From contig CAXXJE010000005.1 in the NCBI GenBank assembly GCA_963675055.2, positions 496,001 through 560,000 on the forward strand: 64,000 nt of DNA, written 5' to 3'. Both the position numbers and the translations under genes were made by a program. The DNA comes from PGYT01 sp963675055 (GTDB taxonomy: Bacteria; Bacteroidota; Ignavibacteria; Ignavibacteriales; Melioribacteraceae). Below, piece after piece: positions 53,112 through 60,023 of this stretch. The notes below the pieces were generated by a model that did no database searches, was not told the origin of the DNA, and saw only the letters and a program-made list of their open reading frames with translations. Each line of letters starts with the position of its first letter. The first letter of the stretch is position 1.

Positions 53112-53627
53112 TCAATTAGTTAAAACATATTCTTTTTTATTTGCTTTTAATTGTTCACCACGTTTCAGAGCTACAGTCCCGGACCTTGCCATTTCCTTTA
53201 TACCGAAAGGAGCAAGTACATTTACTGCTGCGTCAACCTTTTCCGGCGGGCCTGTAATCTCGATCATCATAGTTCTATTGTTGATGTCAACAATTTTGCC
53301 ACGGAAGATATCGCAGATGTTTTTTATCTCCTCCATCGATCCTTTCTGGTAATTAACTGTTATTAGTGCCAGTTCCCTTTCAATATGATAAGAACCGGTC
53401 AGATCCACAACCTTGATTGTGTCAATTAATCTGTTAAGCTGCTTTACTACCTGATCAATAATATGATCATCGCCATCTGTTACAATCGTCATCCTGGATA
53501 CTTCCGAGATTTCGGTTTCACCAATTGAGATGCTTCTGATGTTGAAGCCTTTGCCGCTGAACATGGTTGCAACGCGGTCGAATGCTCCGAACTTGTTTTC
53601 TACCAGTACTGTTATTGTATGTCTCAT
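53112..53627 (-). CDS. ilvN: Acetolactate synthase, small regulatory subunit
   Basis: 171 residues with an N-terminal ACT domain (VLVENKFGAFDRVATMFSGK and GFNIRSISIGETE) and a C-terminal ALS_ss domain (ELALITVNYQKGSMEEIKNI). It binds branched-chain amino acids and confers feedback on IlvB. It lies 2 bp after ilvB and 9 bp before ilvC. Length fits the two-domain IlvH/IlvN type. Confidence 0.95.
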   Translation of the reverse strand: MRHTITVLVENKFGAFDRVATMFSGKGFNIRSISIGETEISEVSRMTIVTDGDDHIIDQVVKQLNRLIDTIKVVDLTGSYHIERELALITVNYQKGSMEEIKNICDIFRGKIVDINNRTMMIEITGPPEKVDAAVNVLAPFGIKEMARSGTVALKRGEQLKANKKEYVLTN

Positions 53628-53628
53628 A

Positions 53629-55347
53629 TTATATCATCCTGTTTGGATTTAGTCGTTTTACCATCATTTCTGAAATTGAACCGCCCGAAGGAACCATTGG
53701 AAACACCATATCTTCCTTCTCAACTTTGAACTCAATAAGTGTCGGACCGTCATTATTTGCCAGTGATCTATCAAGGAGATCGTTCACTTCATCAGGATTA
53801 TTTGTGGATGCCGACGGGATACCGAGAGCCTCTCCAATTTTCACGAAGTCAGGATTACTTGCACCCAGATCCGTGAAGCTGTATTTTTCCTGATGGAACA
53901 ACTCCTGCCACTGCCTTACCATTCCAAGAAATGTGTTATTAAGAACAATAAACTTGACCGGAACATTATAAGCCTTAGCTGTAATAAGCTCCTGAATATT
54001 CATCTGGAAACCACCATCACCACTTATCGATATGATAGGTCTATCCTTAACACCGTACCAGGCGCCAATAGCAGCCGGGACAGAGAATCCCATAGTACCC
54101 AATCCGCCGCTGGTCAGATTTGATCGTGGGTGATTGTATTTAAAATATTGTGCCGCCCACATCTGATGCTGGCCGACATCTGTAACGATTACAGCTTCAC
54201 CTTTAGTCTTTTTAGAAAGCTGTTCGTAAATAAACTCCATCCTGAGTTTACCATCATCCTTCTCGTAATGAAGCGGGCATTCGTCCTGCCATCCGCGAAT
54301 TTGTTTCCACCATTCATCAACTTTTGGTTTCTTCGGCATTTCAGCAGCCAACTCAGCCATAACGTGTTTAACGTCGCCAACAATCGGCAGATCAACAATT
54401 ATATTTTTATCGATACACGTCGGATCAATATCAACATGTATCTTGTAAGCGTTCGACGCGAAAGTATCTAGTTTACCTGTTACACGGTCATCAAAACGAG
54501 CTCCCAATGAAACAAGCAGATCACAGTTGTTTATTGCCTGGTTAGCCCAGTATGTACCGTGCATTCCAAGCATTCCCAAAGATTGAGGATCGGTACCGGG
54601 GAATGCTCCTAGACCCTGTAATGTCATTGTAACCGGCAGATTATTCTCACGGGCCAACAGAGTTAGCTCTTCGGAACCATTGGACATTATAACACCGCCG
54701 CCGACATAAAGCAAGGGTCTCTCAGCGTTAGCAATAACTTCGGCCGCTTTCTTTATCTGATTGTAATGCCCTTTATATTTAGGCTTGTAGCCACGTATAT
54801 CAACTTCTTCAGGATACTCAAATTCGGTTTCCGCCATTATAACATCTTTCGGCAAGTCAACAACAACCGGACCCGGTCTGCCTGAAGCAGCAATAAAGAA
54901 GGCTTTCTTTATAGTTTCAGCAAGTTCTTTTATATCCCGAACGAGGAAATTATGTTTTGTAATTGGTCTTGTAATACCAACGATATCGGCTTCCTGGAAT
55001 GCATCGTTTCCGATCAGATGCGACGGAACCTGTCCGGTAAAAACAACTATCGGAACAGAATCCATATATGCATCCGCAATACCGGTAACGGTGTTAGTTG
55101 CTCCGGGACCAGATGTTACAAGTACACAGCCCACCTTTCCAGTAGCCTTTGCATAGCCTTCAGCCATATGTGTTGCGCCCTGTTCATGACGCACGAGCAC
55201 ATGATTCAGCCAGTCGATATCATAAAGCTTTTCATAAATTTTTAGTGTGGCTCCACCGGGATAACCAAATATAACTTCAACCCCCTCATGCTTCAGACAT
55301 TCAAAAAATATGTCTGCGCCGGACATTTTTGGTTTAGGTGTACTCAT
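53629..55347 (-). CDS. ilvB: Acetolactate synthase, large catalytic subunit
   Basis: 572 residues of the ThDP enzymes: N-terminal Pyr domain with the catalytic Glu in GYPGGATLKIYEKLYD/LVRHEQGATHMAEGYAKATG, a central FAD-binding region, and the PP domain with GDGGFQMNIQEL and the ThDP magnesium motif ending NNTFLGMVRQWQE. It condenses two pyruvates or pyruvate and 2-oxobutyrate. The start ATG at 55347 has GAGGAA about 6 nt upstream and overlaps the ilvD stop by 4 bp. Confidence 0.96.
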   Translation of the reverse strand: MSTPKPKMSGADIFFECLKHEGVEVIFGYPGGATLKIYEKLYDIDWLNHVLVRHEQGATHMAEGYAKATGKVGCVLVTSGPGATNTVTGIADAYMDSVPIVVFTGQVPSHLIGNDAFQEADIVGITRPITKHNFLVRDIKELAETIKKAFFIAASGRPGPVVVDLPKDVIMAETEFEYPEEVDIRGYKPKYKGHYNQIKKAAEVIANAERPLLYVGGGVIMSNGSEELTLLARENNLPVTMTLQGLGAFPGTDPQSLGMLGMHGTYWANQAINNCDLLVSLGARFDDRVTGKLDTFASNAYKIHVDIDPTCIDKNIIVDLPIVGDVKHVMAELAAEMPKKPKVDEWWKQIRGWQDECPLHYEKDDGKLRMEFIYEQLSKKTKGEAVIVTDVGQHQMWAAQYFKYNHPRSNLTSGGLGTMGFSVPAAIGAWYGVKDRPIISISGDGGFQMNIQELITAKAYNVPVKFIVLNNTFLGMVRQWQELFHQEKYSFTDLGASNPDFVKIGEALGIPSASTNNPDEVNDLLDRSLANNDGPTLIEFKVEKEDMVFPMVPSGGSISEMMVKRLNPNRMI

Positions 55348-57053
55348 GACAATTCCTCTCTATATTGTTGTATGTCTGGTATTCTTAATACCGCACCTTT
55401 ACTAGCCGACGAAACCATTTTAGAATACCTTGCAAGGTATCCCTTTTTAATCTTCGGTTCAAACGGCGGTAATAAGCTTAACCTTGTTTTAATTTCTTCT
55501 TCTGTTAATTCTACATCTAATTTTCTGTTTGGTATGTCTATTGAAATGATGTCCCCCTCTTGTACTGCGGCTATTGGTCCCCGTTCTGCTGCTTCCGGTG
55601 AAACATGACCTATACAAGCCCCGCGCGTGCCCCCTGAAAACCTGCCGTCGGTTAACAAGGCAACCTTATCGCCCATACCCATACCCATTATGGCACTGGT
55701 CGGCGACAACATCTCTGGCATACCCGGTCCGCCCTGAGGGCCTTCGTACCGGATTATAACAACATCACCAGCCTGAACTTCTTTATCCAAAATACCCTTC
55801 ATCGCATCATCCTGCGATTCGTAAATCCTGGCAGGGCCTTTATGAACAAGCATTTTCTCATCAACGGCACCGGTTTTAACAACTGATCCCTGCGGAGCCA
55901 GGTTGCCGAACAGTACTGCAAGTCCGCCGGATTTGGAATACGGCTGCTCAACGCTTCTGATAACTTTAGGATTTTTAACTTCCGCATCAGCAACATTTTC
56001 ACCGATAGTTTTACCGGTAACCGTAACACACGAAGTATCCAGCAGTCCGTCAACTTTTGTCAATTCGTTAAGTATTGCCGAAATCCCGCCGGCAGCATCA
56101 ACATCTTCCATATGGACATAAGTTGTAGCAGGGCTAACCTTGCAGATATAAGGAGTCCTCTTGGATATCTCGTTTAATTCCTGCAGGTCGAATTCGAAGC
56201 CTGCTTCAATAGCGATAGCAAGTGAATGCAGAATTGTATTTGTGCTTCCGCCCATTGCCATATCTAGTGCAAATGCATTGCGGAACGATTCACGTGTAAT
56301 AATATCCGATGGTTTGATGTCTTTTTGAACGAGGTCAATCAATCTCTTAGCCGCTTCTTTAGCAAGCTCATGTCTCTTCGGATCAATGGCCAGAATGGAC
56401 CCGTTACCCGGTAAGGCTATTCCCAGAGCTTCCATCAAACAGTTCATTGAGTTCGCTGTGAACATTCCGGAACAGGAACCGCACGTTGGGCAGCTTACAT
56501 CTTCAAGATGCTTCAGTCTTTCCTCTGATATCTCCCCTTTTTGAAATTGTCCAACTCCTTCAAAGACTGAGATCAAATCGCTCTTTTCACCTGTCGAAGT
56601 TTTCCCGGCTTTCATCGGACCGCCGGAAATGAATATCGTAGGGATATCAACACGCGCGGCAGCCATCAGCATTCCGGGAACAATTTTATCACAGTTCGGA
56701 ATACAGATCATACCGTCGAGACGATGTGCTTCAACAACAGTTTCAACGCTGTCGGCTATTAATTCCCGGCTTGCCAGTGAATAACGCATACCGATATGAC
56801 CCATTGCAATACCATCATCAACACCGATTGTATTAAACTCAAATGGTATTCCGCCTGCCTCCCTGATTGCCTCCTTAACTACTTTCCCGAATTCCTGTAA
56901 ATGTACATGTCCCGGTATCAGGTCAATGTAAGAATTGCATACTCCAATGAAGGGTTTTTTAAAGTCGTCATCCGACTTAATAACTCCGGTGGCTTTAAGA
57001 AGACTCCTGTGAGGCGCCTTGTCAAAACCGGTTTTAATTAAATCTGATCTCAA
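55344..57053 (-). CDS. ilvD: Dihydroxy-acid dehydratase
   Basis: 569 residues of the IlvD/Edd family, an Fe-S dehydratase. Cluster-binding motifs are CNSYIDLIPGHVHLQEFGK, PNCDKIVPGMLMAAAR and the CPTCGSCSGMFTANSMN segment; LTDGRFSGGTRG closes the active site. It makes 2-oxoisovalerate and 2-oxo-3-methylvalerate. The start is a TTG (positions 57053-57051) with GGAG 5 nt upstream; an ATG 11 nt upstream meets a stop at once. First structural gene of the operon, preceded by a leader-peptide region. Confidence 0.95.
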   Translation of the reverse strand: MRSDLIKTGFDKAPHRSLLKATGVIKSDDDFKKPFIGVCNSYIDLIPGHVHLQEFGKVVKEAIREAGGIPFEFNTIGVDDGIAMGHIGMRYSLASRELIADSVETVVEAHRLDGMICIPNCDKIVPGMLMAAARVDIPTIFISGGPMKAGKTSTGEKSDLISVFEGVGQFQKGEISEERLKHLEDVSCPTCGSCSGMFTANSMNCLMEALGIALPGNGSILAIDPKRHELAKEAAKRLIDLVQKDIKPSDIITRESFRNAFALDMAMGGSTNTILHSLAIAIEAGFEFDLQELNEISKRTPYICKVSPATTYVHMEDVDAAGGISAILNELTKVDGLLDTSCVTVTGKTIGENVADAEVKNPKVIRSVEQPYSKSGGLAVLFGNLAPQGSVVKTGAVDEKMLVHKGPARIYESQDDAMKGILDKEVQAGDVVIIRYEGPQGGPGMPEMLSPTSAIMGMGMGDKVALLTDGRFSGGTRGACIGHVSPEAAERGPIAAVQEGDIISIDIPNRKLDVELTEEEIKTRLSLLPPFEPKIKKGYLARYSKMVSSASKGAVLRIPDIQQYREELS

Positions 57054-57093
57054 AACTACTCCATTTATTTAAAAATATTTAAAACACAGCCTC

Positions 57094-57197
57094 TTCGGGT
57101 CAATCCCGAAAAAATCATATTATAGTTTATGGATGTAACTGATATGGTTCGGGATTGACCTAATTTAGCCCACTAGGATAACTAGACCTAGTAGGCT
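57094..57197 (-). promoter_or_regulatory. ilv operon leader RNA: alternative hairpins
   Basis: Read on the minus strand, three structures can form. Hairpin 1 lies within the end of the leader ORF: AGCCTACTAGG (57197-57187) with CCTAGTGGGCT (57177-57167), 11 bp with one G-U pair. Hairpin 2 pairs GGTCAATCCCGAA (57160-57148) with TTCGGGATTGACC (57110-57098), 13 bp perfect. Arm two of hairpin 2 can instead fold locally as TTCGGG-ATTGA-CCCGAA (57110-57094). GGGATT in the leader codons (57214-57209) can also pair with AATCCC of arm one. These mutually exclusive options resemble an attenuator, but the T-run is in the loop (57116-57111), not after the long stem, so the exact mechanism is unclear. Confidence 0.7.
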
Positions 57198-57329
57198 TAG
57201 AATAACGATAATCCCTAGAATAATAATATTGTCAATAGGAGTGATTTCATTTCCAAGCACAAGAACGCGCGCATTTCTCTCATTTGAGAAATGTCTTGAT
57301 ATTGTTATATTTTTTCTTGCGCGTCTCAT
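57165..57329 (-). CDS. ilv leader peptide (54 residues), rich in Ile/Leu/Val codons
   Basis: The ORF starts at ATG (57329) and ends at TAA (57165-57167), 105-110 nt upstream of ilvD. The first half is basic (MRRARKNITISRHFSNERNA). The last 20 residues hold 17 Ile, Leu or Val, in blocks such as DNIIILGIIVILSLLG and LVILVG. All six Leu codons in that terminal stretch are CTA, whereas the two earlier Leu codons are CTT, a rare-codon choice typical of leucine leader peptides. The ORF is preceded by a promoter-like pair and followed by alternative hairpins. A real one-helix membrane protein is the alternative, since the hydrophobic tail could span a membrane. No clear ribosome site is visible. Confidence 0.78.
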   Translation of the reverse strand: MRRARKNITISRHFSNERNARVLVLGNEITPIDNIIILGIIVILSLLGLVILVG

Positions 57330-57350
57330 AATTTCAAATAAGTTCTGCGA

Positions 57351-57379
57351 AACTTACGTGTTCATATTTCTTTTGTCAA
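57351..57379 (-). promoter_or_regulatory. Sigma-70-like promoter of the ilv leader
   Basis: On the minus strand TTGACA (57379-57374) lies 17 bp before TAAGTT (57356-57351). The -35 box is perfect, the -10 box matches partly. The expected start is about 20 nt before the leader ATG at 57329. Confidence 0.55.
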
Positions 57380-57446
57380 GGAAATAATCGAACACATTAT
57401 CACTTTTTTTAGACTAGCAAGTAATTTCGCATGTAATATTCAGGTT

Positions 57447-57460
57447 CATGTATATACATG
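57447..57460. promoter_or_regulatory. 14-bp palindrome in the divergent intergenic region
   Basis: CATGTATATACATG is a perfect palindrome, with more GCATGTAA-like halves nearby (57429-57435). It lies about 70 bp upstream of the ilv promoter -35 and 90 bp upstream of the sulfur-operon -35, a suitable place for a regulator binding both. No known operator is recognised. Between 57461 and 57551 the sequence is AT-rich and I see nothing else in it. Confidence 0.35.
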
Positions 57461-57551
57461 CAACATCTCTTTAGCCGACTTCTTTTCCCTTGTTTAAACA
57501 ATGTTTTTATTCCCGCAAATAAATAATTATTTACAAATATAAATATTTCTC

Positions 57552-57580
57552 TTGACAGCAGGATTAAATACGGCTATATT
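57552..57580 (+). promoter_or_regulatory. Near-consensus sigma-70 promoter of the sulfur operon
   Basis: TTGACA (57552-57557), a 17-bp spacer and TATATT (57575-57580). The predicted start near 57587 lies only about 5 nt before the leader-peptide ATG at 57592, so the leader mRNA is nearly leaderless and no ribosome site can precede the peptide. Confidence 0.85.
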
Positions 57581-57591
57581 CGCAGTCAATT

Positions 57592-57675
57592 ATGATAAGA
57601 AAATCTAAAAATATTGCAGCAGCAGAAATGGCATTGCCTATGGAAATGTGCCGTTACTGCATATGTCTTAACTGA
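57592..57675 (+). CDS. Cys/Met-codon leader peptide (27 residues)
   Basis: The ORF runs from ATG 57592 to TGA 57673-57675 and encodes a basic N-terminus (MIRKSK) followed by a run ending MALPMEMCRYCICLN. Three Cys codons (57649 TGC, 57658 TGC, 57664 TGT) and three nearby Met codons lie immediately before the stop. The stop is followed at once by a mutually exclusive antiterminator/terminator pair and then by a SAM riboswitch. This is the layout of a ribosome-stalling leader peptide sensing cysteinyl-tRNA (and perhaps methionyl-tRNA). The product itself probably has no function. The gene is too short for most gene callers. Confidence 0.82.
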   Translation: MIRKSKNIAAAEMALPMEMCRYCICLN

Positions 57676-57676
57676 C

Positions 57677-57738
57677 AGGGCTGCAACTTATTTTCGATAG
57701 ATAAAGTTTTATAGCCCTTCCATTCGAAGGGCTTTTTT
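57677..57738 (+). terminator. Attenuator: antiterminator and intrinsic terminator
   Basis: Terminator: AGCCCTTC (57713-57720), loop CATTC, GAAGGGCT (57726-57733), followed by a run of T to 57738. Competing antiterminator: AGGGCT (57677-57682) and AACTT (57685-57689) pair with AAGTT (57704-57708) and AGCCCT (57713-57718), using up the first half of the terminator stem. The left antiterminator arm begins 2 nt after the leader stop codon, so a ribosome that reaches the stop would cover it, whereas one stalled at the Cys codons would leave it free. Confidence 0.85.
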
Positions 57739-57764
57739 GTTCATTGTATGTTGAAATTGTAACA

Positions 57765-57879
57765 CTTATCTAGAAAGGTTGAGGGATCAGGCCCGATGAA
57801 ACCTTAGCAACCGTCCCGATTTAGTCGGGAAAAAGGTGCTAACTCCTGCCCAGGCATAATAAGCTGAGGGAAAGATGAG
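57765..57879 (+). promoter_or_regulatory. SAM-I (S-box) riboswitch
   Basis: The segment matches the S-box core: P1 arms CTTATC (57765-57770) and GATGAG (57874-57879), AGGTTGAGGGATCAGGCCC, the kink-turn GATGA, AACCTTAGCAACC, a variable P3 hairpin TCCCGATTTAGTCGGGA, and GGTGCTAACTCCTGCC. These riboswitches bind S-adenosylmethionine and switch off methionine and sulfur genes. It lies between the leader attenuator and the operon, with its own terminator. Confidence 0.95.
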
Positions 57880-57900
57880 ATAAAGAAGTTTAGAAAATTA

Positions 57901-57939
57901 AAAACCTCTTTGGAAATCTTTCCTCAGAGGTTTTTTTTT
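57901..57939 (+). terminator. Intrinsic terminator of the SAM riboswitch
   Basis: AAAACCTCT (57901-57909) pairs with AGAGGTTTT (57926-57934), with an inner stem GGAAA/TTTCC, followed by a run of nine T to 57939. This is the expression platform expected to form when SAM is bound. The remaining 75 bp before the first gene show a ribosome site only. Confidence 0.92.
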
Positions 57940-58014
57940 GTAAAATAAGAATATGAAAATCGATCGATCAACAAATAATAGTATAAACCATAAATCATGA
58001 AAGGAATAAATAAA

Positions 58015-58569
58015 ATGAGCGAAGTTCTAAATAAATTGCTTGAAGAGAATCAGAAATATTCCGACAGTTTCGGAAACAAAGCCGACCTGCCGACATCGCC
58101 TGTTAAAAAAATAGCCATACTCACATGTATGGATTCCAGGCTGGATCCTTCTAAGTTTGCCGGACTTGCAGAGGGTGATGCTCATGTGATCAGAAACGCG
58201 GGAGGACGCGTAAGTGAAGATGCGATACGTTCTTTCGTTATCTCATATAAATTACTCGGAACAAATGAATGGTTTGTAATTCATCATACCGGTTGCGGTA
58301 TGGAATCGTTTACCGATGATGTAATGTCAGGACTGCTAAAAAAGAGTCTTAAAACTGCGACATATACAGAATCAGGCTGGGAAGATAACAATGAAGGGCC
58401 CGGTTCCGATGCGGGCGATTCTATCGATTGGCTTACTATCAGTCACACCGAACAAAGTGTTATTGATGATGTTAATACAATAAAAAATCATCCACTGGTT
58501 CCCGACGACATCGTAGTTCATGGATTACTCTTAGATGTGAAAACCGGAAAGCTGAAACAAATTATCTAA
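58015..58569 (+). CDS. Beta-carbonic anhydrase family protein, Rv1284-like (clade D type)
   Basis: 184 residues. Zinc and active-site motifs are present: CMDSRLDPSKFAGL, with the first Cys and the Asp-Arg dyad, VIRNAGGRVSEDAIRSFVIS, and the HHTGCGM motif with His and second Cys. This pattern is that of small beta-carbonic anhydrases such as M. tuberculosis Rv1284. The same clade includes carbonyl sulfide hydrolase, which releases sulfide. The ATG at 58015 is chosen because AAGGA lies 9 nt upstream; one at 57997 has no ribosome site. As first gene of a SAM/Cys-regulated methionine operon, its job is likely to serve sulfide supply or bicarbonate balance; the reaction is inferred. Confidence 0.87.
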   Translation: MSEVLNKLLEENQKYSDSFGNKADLPTSPVKKIAILTCMDSRLDPSKFAGLAEGDAHVIRNAGGRVSEDAIRSFVISYKLLGTNEWFVIHHTGCGMESFTDDVMSGLLKKSLKTATYTESGWEDNNEGPGSDAGDSIDWLTISHTEQSVIDDVNTIKNHPLVPDDIVVHGLLLDVKTGKLKQII

Positions 58570-58614
58570 AGTAAAATAATTGTAACAGACAAAACTAAAC
58601 TTGAGGAAACAGTT

Positions 58615-59925
58615 ATGAGTGCAGAACAATATAAATATGAAACACTACAATTACACGCAGGGCATGAACCTGATTCAACAACGAATTCCCGTGCTGTCCC
58701 AATTTACCAGACAACGTCTTATGTCTTCAATGATGCCGAGCATGCAGCAAATTTATTCGGACTAAAAGAATTCGGCAACATTTATACGCGTATTATGAAT
58801 CCGACAACAGATGTATTCGAACAGCGTATCGCTGCTCTTGAAGGCGGCGCTGCTGCACTTGCAACATCATCCGGACAGGCTGCACAGCTTATTGCTATTA
58901 CGAATCTGGCACAGGCCGGGGAAAACATTGTGTCGACAAGTTTATTGTACGGCGGCACATACAATCAGTTCAAAGTGACTCTCCCCCGCCTTGGGATAGA
59001 TGTTAAATTTGTCGAGGGTGATGATCCAGCTGAGTTTGAGAGATTGATTGATTCAAAAACAAAAGCTTTATACATCGAGACAATAGGTAATCCAAGACTA
59101 AACATTCCCGACTTCGAAGAAATAGCAGATATTGCTCACAAACATGGTATACCGCTCATAGTCGACAATACATTCGGGGCTGCCGGATTTCTCGGAAGAC
59201 CGATAGATCACGGCGCTGATATAGTTGTTGCTTCAGCAACAAAATGGATCGGTGGGCATGGTACATCTATCGGCGGCGTTGTCGTCGATTCCGGTAAGTT
59301 CGATTGGGGGAACGGTAATTTCCCTATTTTCACGGAGCCCTCTCCGGGTTATCACGGACTAAATTTTAACGAAGTGTTCGGTAAAGGTTCCCAGTTCGGT
59401 AATATCGCCTTTATTATCCGTGCGAGGGTTGAAGGTCTGCGAGACCTTGGGCCATGTTTAAGTCCGTTTAATGCGTTCCTTTTGTTACAGGGACTGGAGA
59501 CTCTTTCTCTCCGTGTTGAACGACACGGACAAAACGCGTTCAAGCTTGCTGAATATCTCAATAATCATGACGAAGTTGATTGGGTCTGGTATCCCGGACT
59601 TGAAAGTCACCCCTATCATGAAAATGCAAAAAAGTATTTAAACCATGGATTGTTCGGTTCAATTCTTTCATTCGGCATTAAGGGCGGAATAGAATCCGGG
59701 AAAAAATTCATCAACAATGTTAAGCTGGCAAGTCTGCTCGCAAACGTTGGTGATGCCAAGACACTGGTAATTCATCCCGCATCAACCACGCATCAGCAGC
59801 TTAGCGACGAAGAACAGAAAGATTCCGGAGTACTCCCGGAACAGATTCGTGTATCAGTCGGTATCGAGCATATTGATGATATTATTGCAGATTTCGAACA
59901 GGCGTTGAGTACAGCAGTTAAGTAA
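58615..59925 (+). CDS. metY: O-acetylhomoserine sulfhydrylase
   Basis: 436 residues of the gamma-family PLP enzymes in the MetY branch (longer than cystathionine enzymes). It has the N-terminal ETLQLHAGHEPDSTTNSRAV, phosphate loop ATSSGQAAQLIAI, cofactor Lys in VASATKWIGGHGTSIGG and HPASTTHQQLSDEEQ. It joins O-acetylhomoserine with sulfide to give homocysteine and acetate. GAGGA lies 8 nt before the ATG. MetX, which makes the substrate, is two genes downstream in the same unit. Confidence 0.94.
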   Translation: MSAEQYKYETLQLHAGHEPDSTTNSRAVPIYQTTSYVFNDAEHAANLFGLKEFGNIYTRIMNPTTDVFEQRIAALEGGAAALATSSGQAAQLIAITNLAQAGENIVSTSLLYGGTYNQFKVTLPRLGIDVKFVEGDDPAEFERLIDSKTKALYIETIGNPRLNIPDFEEIADIAHKHGIPLIVDNTFGAAGFLGRPIDHGADIVVASATKWIGGHGTSIGGVVVDSGKFDWGNGNFPIFTEPSPGYHGLNFNEVFGKGSQFGNIAFIIRARVEGLRDLGPCLSPFNAFLLLQGLETLSLRVERHGQNAFKLAEYLNNHDEVDWVWYPGLESHPYHENAKKYLNHGLFGSILSFGIKGGIESGKKFINNVKLASLLANVGDAKTLVIHPASTTHQQLSDEEQKDSGVLPEQIRVSVGIEHIDDIIADFEQALSTAVK

Positions 59926-59937
59926 ATTAAAATAACC

Positions 59938-59960
59938 GGGCAGTTTGGCCGGCTGCCCTT
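59938..59960 (+). other. Intercistronic hairpin after metY
   Basis: GGGCAG (59938-59943) and CTGCCC (59953-59958) form a 6-bp GC stem with a 9-nt loop, followed by only TTTAAA. It could partly terminate transcription or protect the upstream mRNA; a full terminator is unlikely as the T-run is short. The rest of the 98-bp gap to the next gene holds a strong ribosome site (AAAGGAG, 5 nt before ATG). Confidence 0.4.
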
Positions 59961-60023
59961 TAAACAATAGGAACGCGTTCTTGCAATTATTGCAAAGTAT
60001 AACATAGAGCTAAAGGAGAAATC

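Noticed and set aside
57098..57160. The 13-bp inverted repeat as a classical Rho-independent terminator
   Set aside because: On the transcribed strand it is not followed by a T-run, and the loop is 37 nt. It is kept as an alternative RNA structure instead.
57261..57323. CGCGCA/TGCGCG and CATTTCTC/GAGAAATG inverted repeats inside the ilv leader ORF as operator sites
   Set aside because: They fall within the coding part of the leader and are short; they may only help RNA folding.
58782..58964. Minus-strand ORF within metY
   Set aside because: It is a shadow of a well-supported gene on the other strand, like many other antisense ORFs in the window.
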